Below are positions 49,400 through 61,598 of a stretch of DNA of 64,000 nt, piece after piece. The stretch is from Chrysaora quinquecirrha (Eukaryota > Cnidaria > Scyphozoa > Semaeostomeae > Pelagiidae). Location of the stretch: NCBI GenBank assembly GCA_014526335.1, contig JACTAT010000039.1, positions 3,210,202 through 3,274,201 of the forward strand, given 5' to 3'. Under the pieces are notes generated by a model, which was not told the DNA's origin, ran no database searches, and worked only from the letters and a program-made list of their open reading frames with translations. Positions within the stretch are counted from its first letter, which is position 1, and every line of letters starts with the position of its first letter. The position numbers and the translations under genes were made by a program.

Positions 49400-51004
49400 T
49401 ATTGTTAAAAGCAATCGTTTGAGTCAGCAAACCCAGTCTCTATCAACATTTCGGATTCTTTTATCATAAACATCAAATATGGACACAAGTATAAGCCAAG
49501 CAACAAAAGGTAAATCAATAAAATCCTTTCTTATAAAATACCAACTTAAAATCTTTCAAATCCATGTATATCAGATGAATCTATCGACATAATTCGTTTT
49601 CTGTTCTGAATCTTAATATTTACTGAATGATCTCACCTTCGCGAATTGTTGTTTATTGAAAGTGTAGTTAACATTTAAAGGAAAGTCAAGCAACGTGTAG
49701 ATTTTTAAATCAGGAAGAAATTCGATTCCAAATTTCCACAGTCACGAACTTCAGGATCTTTCAGCTGCACCAGTTTTGACAAATTCACCAAAAACCACAG
49801 AACCGCCAGTGGTTTTACAGCTCAACATGACGAAATTGCAAACGAAACATTTATTTTTGCAGTTTGCAGGATTAAAGGCAACTCAAATCAAAGCTAATTT
49901 TTGCAATTATGTTCTCTTTTAATACGATTGTTCTCGTAAATTTGCAAGTTTTTCCCAAATGGCTCTTAGTCCCTCTTCTACTTCTCTTAAGAGACCGATT
50001 ATTTTTTGTCATTTTGTATTTTTATCCCTCAATTATCACCATTATGTGCTTTTGTGTTTTTTAACCCTCTTGATTCCATGTGACGTAATTGTTCCTCCGT
50101 CTTCCATTCACGCGGGAACGCAGTTTTTTCAGTCGCATTTCTGTCGTGTTCAAGCGTGGTAGCCAGTGGGAGTTGTTTGGTACGTCTTTCGCGTCTTTCA
50201 AAGTAAGAGAAACTGTGCTTGGCTTGAGCCTAAACTTTGATGCTGTCGGCTAAACGAGGTCTTAAAAGTACCTATCTAATACACAAGGCTTCAGCTTGGT
50301 TTTAACAATCGTCATGGTGAAGGTAAAGGTGAAATGGTATAGTGCCAGTTGCTAGGATCTTAGTGGTACGTTAACTAATCACTAGCTGGGGCTCAAATCC
50401 CGAACTTCTAGTCGTCATTATCACAAATTTTTAATGTCAGACGTGATAAATGTTAATCAACCTTTGAAAACTAAATTATCTCTATTTAGTAATTCTTGTT
50501 GTGTTTGTATCTACAGCAATTTCTCCGATTTTCTCTAGTCTGCAAGCCGATGCACACGCATGCGCAGAATATTCTCCCCACAATTATCTTGATTCATTGA
50601 AAAAATTCTATGAGTAGAAACAGAGGACCTTATACAATTGTTCAGTGTCATGAGTTCGAAGCGTAAGCAAGGGGTATCCATTGCGTAAGCAGGTCTAGGG
50701 GCCGGATATTCCCTCCCTCGGTTGGCTGGCGGAAGACTCATGGGGGGAATAGCGATTTCCTGTAACGGGAACCACCGTAAGATGCGACGCCTCAGCCACA
50801 ATGTCTCGGCATTGTGGATGCAAGTGGGGAGCATTCATCTCCAGCACTGAGCAATGTTTTTTCTTTTGTTGCTAGTTTTGCTAGCGTAAGGAAAGTTTAC
50901 TGGAAGGCTTTTACTCTGTCTGTTTTCTTTGCAGAAACACGCGGATCACTTTGAAACCGATTATTCAAAATGGCTGTCTTTTAAAGCGAGTAGCCGAAAG
51001 AAAA
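49400..51004. other. Head-to-head spacer between syd-1-like and BTB-BACK genes
   Basis: It should hold both promoters. A SINE-A copy lies at 50309-50410. A splice acceptor AG just before 50936 precedes the exon carrying the BTB start codon, so the BTB gene has an upstream non-coding exon. TGACGT occurs near 50080. Confidence 0.45.
50309..50410 (+). mobile_element. SINE-A copy (truncated)
   Basis: GGTGAAGGTAAAGGTGAAAT, then AGTGCCAGTTGCTAGGATCT, GTTAACTAATCACTAG and GGGGCTCAAATCCCG, in the family order. Confidence 0.65.
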
Positions 51005-51818
51005 ATGGCGACAGATCATGAAGAAGAAACGAATGACCTTATCAGTGGGGATTCTGCATCATTTTATAATGACATGTATCAGTTGATAGACAATCAAGAG
51101 TATAGGTACAGTTTATAGATTATGTTAATAAGATTCTTGTAGATTATTTGCCGTCATTAACTTCAGAATAGTGCATGCAAGCAACCCCTTCCCCACAAAA
51201 CAGTATTTACCTTTCACAAGAACTACCTACGCTGAAGCTTGCCTACTCCATTACGCCTGATTAGGCTCATTTAAGACCATGTTAAGCCTGATTTAACTTC
51301 AGCTGGACAACCCCGAGGCTGTCTATCAGATACCGTATTTACTCGAATAAGCGATCTCTCTCGAACAAGCGCTCCTTTGTTATAAGCCGGGCATCAGGTT
51401 GGCCCCAGACACTCCTTTATTAGTATTTGTGCAAGCACTATATTTCATTTTTTTTGTATTTTTGTTTAATGTTATGCTCTAATGTTTGTTGCAGTGATGT
51501 AAAGTTCGTCTTTCCCGATGAGACGGAAATCTATGGTCATAAATGCATTCTAGCTTCAAGGTTAGTACATCTAGTCTTACTTAAGAAGCTCTTTTAATAC
51601 TGTCGGTGTAATAAGTAAGAAATCTTATGTGCCTAATTGCCTTTATGCCATTTTATATGAGGTAAGTTTCGAAGAAAATGCTAGAAGTTGTTACGGCAGA
51701 GACCAACATAGACAAGGAGAGACTCCAACGATTCACATCAGGTATCCACAACAGCAGCAGTGCTGCCATTTACCTTACCTAGCTGGCAACCCAAATTGCT
51801 TGCTTGCTTTCTTGCTTT

Positions 51819-51859
<41 letters not shown>

Positions 51860-51866
51860 CTGCTTT

Positions 51867-51927
<61 letters not shown>

Positions 51928-51952
51928 CTGCTTTCTTGCTTGCTTGCCTGCT

Positions 51953-51991
<39 letters not shown>

Positions 51992-51992
51992 C

Positions 51993-52026
<34 letters not shown>

Positions 52027-55000
52027 CTAATTACTGAGGCTGGCATAGGTGGAGTTCGGAACAGCAGCAAGGATCTTATTAGCGGATGAGGGGGTCGGAA
52101 TTCGCATGATAGGATTTGTCAGGAAACTTCTGAAACACAGTGTAAAAGGGCCCCAGTTAACCTCATATGAATCCGAATCGCATTTCATTTGCTCATAAGT
52201 AGTGTCTAGTTATTCGTTGATTATTTTTCATAAATAAAGTTTTCTTTTTGGTTTCAGATGTGAATACTTCAAGGAGTTATTCGACAATCATAATATTGAT
52301 GATGGACACATGATTGATGACATCACTCCGGAGCATTTCAGAATTCTTCTTGAGTTTATTTACACGAATTGCTGCAGGAGATTGAATCGTGAAAATGTAA
52401 CGTATTTTGTTTCATTTTATTGCTTTATATTATGAAGCTTCAATATGTTTGGAAGTAGCTAGTTAATCTAAAGGGAAACGGACGGTCTTTAATTATAAGT
52501 GGACTTTCGTAATTAAGAAGGTCATGCGCTTCTTCTTGCAATTTTTAAGTTTTGCACAACTCAAAGACTTTAAGAAAACTGTTTGAGTCTCTCCTTGCCT
52601 GTCGTGTTATCTGCCGTAACAGTCTCTAGCATTTTCTTCATAAATTACTCCTTATATGCACTAAATTCCTAATTCTGCCATGCTGCTTTACGTTTTAGGT
52701 TTTCAGCATACTAACAGCTGCTAACAAAGTCGGCTTGGTCAAAATGGCAGAGGTGATACTTAAATTTTTATTTTGGTTGAAATCTTGTGAGATAGCGAAA
52801 AAAGAGCGGAATTCTTCCGGCGTCCTTGAACTCTAGTTGCCTCTGACACAGTCCTGTCCCGTCCTGTCCCTGTCCTGTCCCTGTCCTGTCGTTGTCCTTG
52901 TCCTGTCCTGTTCTTGTCCTGTCCCTTTCCTTGTCCTTGTCCTGTCCTTGTCCTGTCCTGTCCTGTCCTGTCCTGTCCTGTCCTGCCCTTGTCCTGTTCT
53001 TGTTCTGTCCCTTTCCTTGTCCTTGTCCTGTCCTTGTCCTTGTCCTGTCCCGTCCTGTCCCTGTCCTGTCGTTGTCCTTGTCCAGTCCTGTTCTTGTCCT
53101 GTCCCTTTCCTTGTCCTTGTCCTGTCCTTGTGCTTGTCCTTGTCCTGTCCCGTCCTGTCCCTGTCCTGTCCTTGTCCTGTCCTTGTCCTGTTCTGTCCTG
53201 TCCTGTCTTGTCCTATCCTTGTCCTGTCCTTGTCCTTGTCCTGTCCTGTCCTGCCCTTGTCCTGTTCTTGTCCTGTCCCTTTCCTTGTCCTTGTCCTGTC
53301 CTTGTGCTTGTCCTTGTCCTGTCCCGTCCTGTCCCTGTCCTGTCCTTGTCCTGTCCTTGTCCTGTTCTGTCCTGTCCTGTCTTGTCCTATCCTTGTCCTG
53401 TCCTTGTCCTTGTCCTGTCCTGTCCTGCCCTTGTCCTGTTCTTGTCCTGTCCCTTTCCTTGTCCTTGTCCTGTCCTTGTGCTTGTGCTTGTCCTGTTCTG
53501 TCCTGCCTGTCCAACGCTTGATGTGGTCGTACCAAGACGTTGCCTCACTGTGTCTATCGTCTTAGACTATCTTCTTCCCGTCGTCCCTAACAGGAGGTTA
53601 GCAAGCCATCACGATGTCAAATTTGGCCAAAGTATCGCAGGTCCTGATCGAAAGTGCCATCCTTCCCCTCAGAAACACACCTTCAGTATCGCTATTTGTA
53701 TTATTTTTGTTGTATACTATTTTGCCAGGTCTGTGAGGATTTCCTCTTGAAGACGCTTAGCATAACAACAGCCTGTGAATCTATGGAGGTATATTATTTT
53801 TGTCATCATTTTATTCGTAGCTATGTGAGGAAAAATTAGAAAATAACAACACAATTTTTCAGGGGTGGTGCCAAAATCTTCTGACAAGGGGGCCTTAATC
53901 TTCTAACGGGAGGGCTTCTATGGTAGAGAAGGAAAACGGTAATAAATTGTTTTTTAGAATAGATCTTTGTAGCTATGATATAATGCCAAAAGAGTATAAT
54001 GTAGTCAAGCAGGCGATAATCATAAATCAGCATGTTTAAATGCAGTCAAATTGCTTCCTAAAACACAGTCGATAAACTATGAGCGTATAAAAATCATGAG
54101 GGTATACTCCAGGCTCTCTTTTACCGATCTGGGAAGAATGGACAGCTTGCTTGTTTGTAAGCTTGTGCAAAGTGTTCTTGCTGAGATTCTATCCCACATA
54201 ACCAATCGATAACGAGCCGATGACTCTGAATATCAGTTTGCAAAAGCCCTTATTGATGGTCTTTTGTATATGCTATTCAGGACTGGAGAACTGAGCCTAA
54301 ATAATGCCTTAATCCTTGATGTAAACCGTATCTAATAGTTGTGATTGCATTTGTCTTTATTTTAGGCCGCTGTTGCATTTGAATTTAAGAAACTGCAAGA
54401 AGAATCAATGTTGTATTTTGAGGGACATACAATGGACATTTTCAAACAAGATTCTTTTAAAACAATGTCACCTCGAACTTTGGCCCGTATTCTTGAAAGC
54501 AGTAAACTCAACATCGACGAATTTGACATTTATACGATTGTAAGAGAGTGGAGTACAGTACGCTCAGTAAGTGGAGATATTTCTGTTTAACCCATATGGC
54601 TATTGTGCTTCAGCTGTGGTATCCCACTTGACTTGAATAAAAATATATCCTTGTGTCTGAAATAATGTAGCGAAGAAGCCAAAGGGAGGGAAGAGAGCCT
54701 TTAAAGTATAGTCAGTGTTAGTGCCAGGATCATGTCATGTGAATGAACAGAACTAAGAGGCGAGTTTAAGCTAAGAGCTTGCTTAGAGTTCGAGCTCAGG
54801 GGGGCTCAGGGCTTGGAGGTGAGCTCCGGTGAAGGAAGATGTGTTTAGTGGTGCCACTCGCTAGGATTTCATAAGCAGATGAAGTAATGAGACCTTGACC
54901 CTGGCTGTTACGCTATCGTGGCGTGGCTAAGGCTCGAAGATCAACGTCACAGGCTCTGAGGTTTAATCCACCTCAAGTTAGCTGGATCAGACCACGACTC

Positions 55001-55943
55001 CACAGATCAACACGACATCTTCGATTGTTTTGAGAAATAGGACAAAAGGCTATTGTTCAAAACAACAAGAGAAGAGAGGGCTGGATGAACAAATCCCCCC
55101 CCCCTAGTAAGTATGTTAAAAGAGGCCTTGAGCTTCAAACCCTATGAAAAATCTGCTGCAAATTTTAGGCCATTTTGGATACACAAAACGCTGTTTTAAT
55201 TGGCCTTGATTTTTCTCGTAGGTAGCCCTTGGAATTCCTGTCAGTGACATTGCAAAGGAGGTTGCCAATTTCATACGCTTGCCTTTGCTAACATCTGAAG
55301 AATTGTCGAATATCGAAAGTGAAAACGAGGATAATCTGATTCCTGTAAGAGGCTTTATATCTTTATATCTTTATATGCGAAAGAGTTGTCATAGTTGTCA
55401 GGTTCTGCGCTTACATTATTCCACATCTTTGGACATACTTTTGAAATAGGAGAAAAGCTTTTAAGTATGTCTAGTCTAAGTATGAAATGCTTGACAAACA
55501 ATGTTAGAAAGGCGGTCAAACGACCGAACATTGCTTGACAAGCAAAAGTAACAATCTTTGTGGTGTGATGTTTCTGAAAAAACTCAAAGACATTTTTGAT
55601 TGACGCAAGCAAAAATATTGAACGAGCAATGTTTTTGGACGTGGCCAAACGGTCAAACATTTTGCTGAAACGAATCTTAAATGTTGGATCAACAATGTTT
55701 GATCGTTTGGCCAGAGCCTAAAGATGTATCTGTTCTTTCTTGCAATTTTGAATCGATGAGTACTTTGTGTACCTGCTTATTAAAAAAAGCCCACAGAATT
55801 CATGTTTGTATTTTACTTATTTTTACATTCAGGTTGAACAGATTTCAAATGCTTGGAAACATCTTGCACTAAAAACTCAGCCAAGGAGTTCTTTGGACAC
55901 AACACCTCGAAGAGGGACAAAAAAACGAACACCTAAGAACTAA
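51005..55943 (+). CDS. BTB-BACK domain protein without kelch repeats, complete, 284 aa
   Basis: BTB-BACK proteins usually dimerise and act as CUL3 ubiquitin-ligase adaptors. Eight exons join in phase: 51005-51105, 51495-51560, 52258-52396, 52699-52752, 53729-53788, 54366-54566, 55222-55344, 55833-55943. The BTB fold is visible as YSDVKFVFPDETEIYGHKCI, LASRCEYFKELF, DDITPEHFRILLEFIYT and LTAANKVGLVKMAEVCEDFL. A BACK-like region follows (SMEAAVAFEFKKLQEESMLY, MSPRTLARILESSKLNIDEF, and IVREWS). The C-terminus is basic and Thr/Pro-rich (TPRRGTKKRTPKN). No kelch, MATH or zinc-finger region follows, unlike most metazoan BTB-BACK proteins. The ATG follows AAAA. No frame breaks were found. The ligand-binding partner is unknown. 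Confidence 0.92.
51335..51425. repeat. Dispersed ACTCGAATAAGCG-type repeat fragment
   Basis: TATTTACTCGAATAAGCGAT, then CTCGAACAAGCGCTCCTTTG, with an internal near-repeat of about 20 bases. The motif looks like a repeat-family end, but no second copy is in the window. Confidence 0.35.
51797..52027. repeat. (GCTT)n tetranucleotide microsatellite, BTB intron 2
   Basis: About 230 bases of CTTG units with occasional CCTG or TTTC variants. Because the unit is four bases, every frame on both strands stays open (Leu-Ala-Cys or Lys-Gln-Ala-Ser repeats). Confidence 0.95.
52851..53512. repeat. TGTCC-based VNTR with a 174-bp higher-order period, BTB intron 4
   Basis: A pyrimidine-rich array of CCTGT and CCTTGT units. 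The block beginning GTCCCTTTCCTTGTCC recurs at 53101, 53275 and 53449, giving an exact spacing of 174 bases. Both full repeats carry the same internal variants (TGTGCTTG, CCTATCC, CTGCCC). Long open frames exist in five of six frames. Confidence 0.93.
54105..54210. mobile_element. SINE-C related fragment
   Basis: GGGTATACTCCAGG and CCGATCTGGGAAGAATGGAC match the body of the element at 15285-15482. The tRNA-like end is not recognisable. Confidence 0.45.
54826..54990 (+). mobile_element. SINE-A copy
   Basis: GGTGAAGGAAGATGTGTTTA, CACTCGCTAGGATTTCATAA, GACCTTGACCCTGGCTGT, then GTTAGCTGGATCAGACCACG. Confidence 0.65.
55490..55721. mobile_element. MITE family TTAGGCTCTxGCCAAACGATCAAACA
   Basis: GACGTGGCCAAACGGTCAAA in the interior and the right end TGTTTGATCGTTTGGCCAGA, then GCCTAAA. 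It lies in the last BTB intron. Confidence 0.6.
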
Positions 55944-56706
55944 TTTCCAGGAAATTTTATACAAAGCGTTTGCAGGATAGGAAAGAAAAAATACACACTT
56001 TTTTATAAGAATATAGTTTATAAGAATACTGAGGCTCGGTACTGCCAAAGCGTAAGAATAAATTAAGAATAATGGCCTGCCTAAAACTTCGCAAATCGTG
56101 CGGTTTTTATCCGAGTTTTTATGCAGTTTTAAATGTAAGAATTGCTTTTTTCTGGTGCCATAATGCGAACAAATATTGCTTTAAAAACTGAGGTATTCTT
56201 GCAAAATGTGTGTCGATTTTACTAGAAATTAATTGTTGGTTTGATTAAAACTGATTTATGTACAGTGGATAAGGAAAAGAAAATAATGAAAATGTTTTAT
56301 CTGTTCTTAATTTTCACATGTAGAGTTTTGTCCAAAAACTTGTCTATTTTTGCTATCATGTGTATTCCTGATTGGCTCTGACGTCACGTCTGATGTCACG
56401 TGTCACCCTGGTTCACAGCATGGTTCACAGGTGTCCCGTTCTGAAAGAGAGGCGAAAGGCCTAAGCGAAAGCGAATTTCTTCTCCAACGAAAAGAATGGA
56501 AAGCAAAGCTGGGTTGTCTTTGTGAAAAGTGAAATCATCGACCTTCAGAGACAAGAATAAAGTATAGGAAGAAAGCAACGATGGTTTAAAGTTTTTGAAA
56601 GTGTAAGTTGAATTTATATTCAAACAATCAAATCCCTAAAAATAGGTTATTGCATTATGATGATGATCTAAACGTAAAATTTTTTCTTTTTTCTAGAAGC
56701 TAAAAG
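55944..56706. other. Spacer between the BTB-BACK and GTF2F1 coding regions
   Basis: It holds the BTB 3' UTR and the GTF2F1 promoter and 5' leader. Around 56380-56400 TGACGTCACGTCTGATGTCACG gives CRE/ATF-like TGACGTCA plus two related half-sites. A splice acceptor at 56695-56696 shows an upstream non-coding exon for GTF2F1. Confidence 0.5.
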
Positions 56707-59700
56707 ATGAATCCACCGAAGACAGACAATATAATGGAATACAAGTTGAGGGTCCCTAAGTATGTCCTTTCTGCTCGATGAATTACCCAGCAGTAGTGTG
56801 TGGAAACTTTTATGTGTGCACCAATAATGAAAACAATAGAAAACAATGTCCCTATTGTCCTAAGAACTGGACTCGTGGTGTCAGATGCTCAGTTTGGTCA
56901 GGGTTCGAGCCCAGCCACGGTAGCGCATGGCCAGGGTCGAGGTCTCGATTAGTTAACCTACACTGAGATCCTAGCAACTGGCACTAAAACACCATTTCAC
57001 CTTCACCTAAGAACAATAGCCTTTGGTGCACTATTACCAGTACGAGAGGGAGAGAACCAGAGGGAATTTAATGTGAAATAAAATAGCCTACCAAGAAGGT
57101 GTTGCATAATTGAAGTTGTGGTGGGCCCAATGGCAATGAAAAGAAAATCTTTGAAGAATCACAATATAACAGGCTATATTCAAACAGGAGTGCTGGAAGC
57201 AATGCATGGTTATATAGGGACAGATGCTTTGAGTTCATGGGGGGGTGGGGAATAAAATCAAAAAGTTTGCAATTTTTATTAGGACATTGGAAAAACACTC
57301 CCATTGCCTGGTCTGCAGAGTGTTCAATGAGATCACTAAAAATATGATTCATTGTGGTGGGGCCAAAAGTACTATGTAGAAATTGTTGGAATCAACAAAA
57401 TTATTTTGGTGCAACACTCACAATCTTTGCAGACAGGCCCACTCCACCCCCCCAGGCTTTCAGTAGTCCTGTTTTCTATAAAGACCTTACTAGTCCAGGT
57501 TTAATAACTATTATATCAAATGTTGAAGCTCCTAGATTTGTCTTTAGGATATACTTTTAAAATTCCTCTTTCTTCATTCAAGAAATCTAGTGAAAAATTA
57601 CTATGTGATGAAACTGAACTCACCAAGACCAGTTAATTTCAATGACGTCAACAATGTGAGTATCAAACCTAAAAATGTTATGTTTTTACTTGTACAAAAG
57701 GCATCAAGTGTTGTACTTCATGTATAATGGAAGGGAACCTGGGCAGAAAGGAATTTTTACTAGGGTCTTTTTTGTCATCTGATACTCCACAGAGTATAAA
57801 GCATCAGAATCAAACCAAAACAATAGATGATTCTGCAAAAGATGGCATCACAGGCATTTGACCATGATACATTGTGTCCTATAATGGAATTTACAGTTAT
57901 TCTATTGAGAATTTGATATTTAAACAATGCATCATGGTAAAATGCCCCCTGAAACCATCTTTTGCTGAATTGCCTATTGAATTTGAATAAGGTGGCATAT
58001 ATAGACAGAGTCAGATTTGTGCATTGGTGCATCAATTGGTGCATTTAAATCCGCATCTTGGTATAAAATCTGCCTAAGTCAAGAGCTTCAGTTGAAAAAG
58101 GTACTTCCTAAGATGTGTCCCACTATTTATCCAAATTCTAAATTGTTAAGTAAATAAATTGCATGTTTTGTAACAGCTCTGAAAGAAAGAGTCCAAAATG
58201 TTTTTGTTCAAAGTGGTGTGTTTAGTGCCAGTAACTAGAATCTCAGAAGTACATGAACTAATGAGAACTTGATGCTGCCTGTGATACTACAACACTACTA
58301 CCCATTTTGCTCTGGCTTGAACACCACCTTTGTTATGCTCTTGACACCAGGAGCTAGCTAGATTAGACCAGTACCCCACATAACCTTCAAAAGTGTTTGT
58401 TCAAAGTCTTACAGTCTGAAACTTCTAATATTAATCGTTGAAAAGCTAAACTATTTTATTTCTAGTTTTTATTTCTTTTTGTTCTGTTGTGTTCTAGGCT
58501 TATTTGTCAAGGAAAAACCCTTTGGAAAATGAAGAAGAAAGATCAGAGAGTCCTTCGTCTGGGGCAGGAAGCCAGTTTGGAAAAGAGAAGAAAGAGGAAT
58601 CAAAAAGACGTAGAAGAGGTGTAGCTCCAAAAGAAATCAATTCAGAAGATATGCTTTATTCTCTTCAACTTTGTGGCAAAAAAGACAAAAGGTAATATAT
58701 GAAACTAGCCTTGGTACCCGCTGATGTAGGGTTGAATTTTCCAAAAGTTTCTGTAGTGAAATTTCTTAAAGAAACAACGAATTTTCATCTTGTTGATTAA
58801 AATAAAGGCACCCTGATTAATATTACGGTCTTCTGATTAATTATGTCACAATGGTCACAAAGAGAACTACCTTTCCCCTTGTCTTGCTCCCTCGTCTTAC
58901 TCTTCACCTCCTCCTTATTTGGCTTTTTGCTGAATTTTGCTCCCTTACCCAGGGTAATGATAATGTTTTAAAAATGGCAATTGTGAACTTTGATTTGCAC
59001 TGCAAATTGTTTCTTTTCTCCCTTATTTTGCTTAGATTGTAATTTACTGACTTCCAGAATGATTTCTTCTCCTTCAGATTTCACGGAAAGAAAGAAGGAA
59101 CTATATTAGATAATTCATCCTATTACATTCTAACACAATGCCCTGATGGTGTTTTTGAAGCAGTGCCCATACAAGCATGGTATAATTTCAAATCCAGCAT
59201 TGATTATCATGTTTTATCATCTGACGATGTTGAGAAAGAATTTTCAAAAAGAGATAAAACAATTAATTACCATAATATGATGGTGCAAAAAAGATTACAA
59301 GCCATAGAGGAAAAGAAGAAGACCAAATCATTGGTGAAAAAGTTAGACAGACATTCCGTGATGATCTTGTATGTATCTTAAATCATTTATTTGTTTAAGA
59401 ATAAAGTTGCCAGCAAACCCAAGCTGCTGCTCTGCACAAGTTCCACTCTTATTGAGACATTTGTTGAAGAATTCCAGTATTTATTTTTACTAAGGGCATG
59501 GCTGTTACTTCATCTTCATGTCGTTATTTTGTTTGAACTTAATAGAGGCTTAGAAAAGAGCTTAAGGCAGCAAAACTGTCCTCAGGGTAGAGAAACTTGT
59601 AAAAATAGTGCAAGCCTTCAGGTGAACAAGAGAGCTCTCAAGGTCGCCAAAGAAGCCTTCAGGGTATCGATGGGGCCCTGCAAATAGGAACAAAGTCATT

Positions 59701-61556
59701 AAAACAACTTTCAATGTGGCAGAAACCCCTGAAAGTTTCGTTTCTGTCCTACTGTTTAAGGAAGTGGAACCGTTATTTTGTCTGCAGGGCCATTAAAGCA
59801 GCTTTATTTTGAAACTTATCATCCTGCTATTTTGTCTTGAGGATCCAAATCGTAGTAAGATATATTGCATTTGCTTATTTCATCAGATGATTCATGATGA
59901 TGAAGATGATGAGGAGGATATTTCAGAGGAAGATAGTGATGATAATGAGAGTAAGTATGAATCTATATATTTTCAGTCATTCTTGCTGTCTTTCATATCG
60001 TTGTTCTTCCTGGTTGAATTGCATTTTTTCATACAAAGGAAGTAGGTACAATGATCAAAGTTAGACAATAACAAACAGATGTCTTTTAATATTTTAATAT
60101 TCAAGTCCAAACCTTTTCAAAAGCTCAAAAAGCTTTATTAAAAGAACTTGCGCATCTGAAACATTTTGCTTTTGGCACACGCCAGAAACAGTCTTAAATA
60201 ATGCACATCTGTCAATAAAGTGATGCCAGACTGGCGTAGCAGGCAAAGGCTAGTCTTTATTATACTAATGCAGTAGTAGTAAGTGACAACAGCGGCATTT
60301 GTGATATTGTATAGATGTAGATCTGCATATGTTGGCAACAACTTTTTTAAGTTAAGGCGAAGTCATACCCATATGTGGAATGGATTTCAATGCACACCAA
60401 TCATTTATATGAAGCTGCATTGGTCAAACGGGCATGGTCTCTATTTTACTAGTGCAGTAGTAGAATGTGGCAGCAGTGGTATTTGTGATATTGTATAGAT
60501 GTATATCCACACATGTTGTCAACGACATTTTTAAGTTGAGGCGAAGTTATGCCCAGATGCAGAATGAAATGAACACCAATCAATTATATGAAGCTGCATT
60601 GGCAAACGGGCAAGGACTAGTCTCTATTATACTAATGCAGTAGTTGTCAGTGGCAGCAGTGGCATTTGTGATATTGTATAGATGTATATCCACACATGTT
60701 GGCAACAACATTTTTAATTTTAAGGCGAAGTTATACCCAGATGTTGATTTCAATGCACAACAGTCAATTGTATGAAGCTGCATTGGCATAGCAGGCAAGG
60801 ACTAGTCTCTATTATACTAATGCAGTGCTAGTCAGTGGCAACAGTGCCGTTCCTAACTACTGTGTAGATGTAGATATAGATGTAGACATATTGTCAATGA
60901 CTTTTTTAAGTTTAGACGAAGCTATACCCAGATGCAGAATGAAATGAACACCAATCAATTATGTGAAGCTGCATAACGGACAAGGACTAGTCCCTATTAT
61001 ACTAATGCAGTGCTAGTCAGTGGCAACAGTGCCGTTCCTAATTACTGTGTAGATGTAGGTATAGATGTAGAAATGTTGTCAATGATTTTTAAGTACCATC
61101 AAAACCATCTTTGAGTTATCAAAGACCAGGACTTAAATAAACTAAAGGAGTTTATCTTTCATGCAATTTTTTTTGTTTATGCGATATTAATAATATTGTT
61201 TCAGAGCGTTTCTGAATATTATTGATTCTTTATTTGGGTACTATTTATTTTCAGAGAAACCCAAAAAGACAAAAACGAAAATTAAGAAGAAAGACAAATA
61301 TGGAAGCAAAAGAAAAAAAGAATGACGATGATGATGAAAATGACGTTGATAGTGATGAGGAAGAAGAATTAGATAACGCTGAATCAAAAGAATTTGATTA
61401 TATGTCAGAATCGTCATCAAGTTAGTTGAGTTTGTGATTATCATTATCTTTTTTATCGTTATTTGGATGCTTTGGGCGATGATGATGAAGAGGAAGATAA
61501 TAACACGCATGATGATGATAATGATGATGATGATGATGATGCTTATGACGATTATA

Positions 61557-61598
<42 letters not shown>

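Noticed and set aside
51629..52089. Leu-Ala-Cys and Lys-Gln-Ala-Ser repeat proteins of 77-133 residues
   Set aside because: They are artefacts of the (GCTT)n microsatellite, which is open in every frame.
52768..53750. Several overlapping open frames of 200-280 codons on both strands
   Set aside because: All are products of the TGTCC/TTGTCC array with a unit that avoids stop codons. The composition is purely repetitive and the region lies in a BTB-BACK intron.
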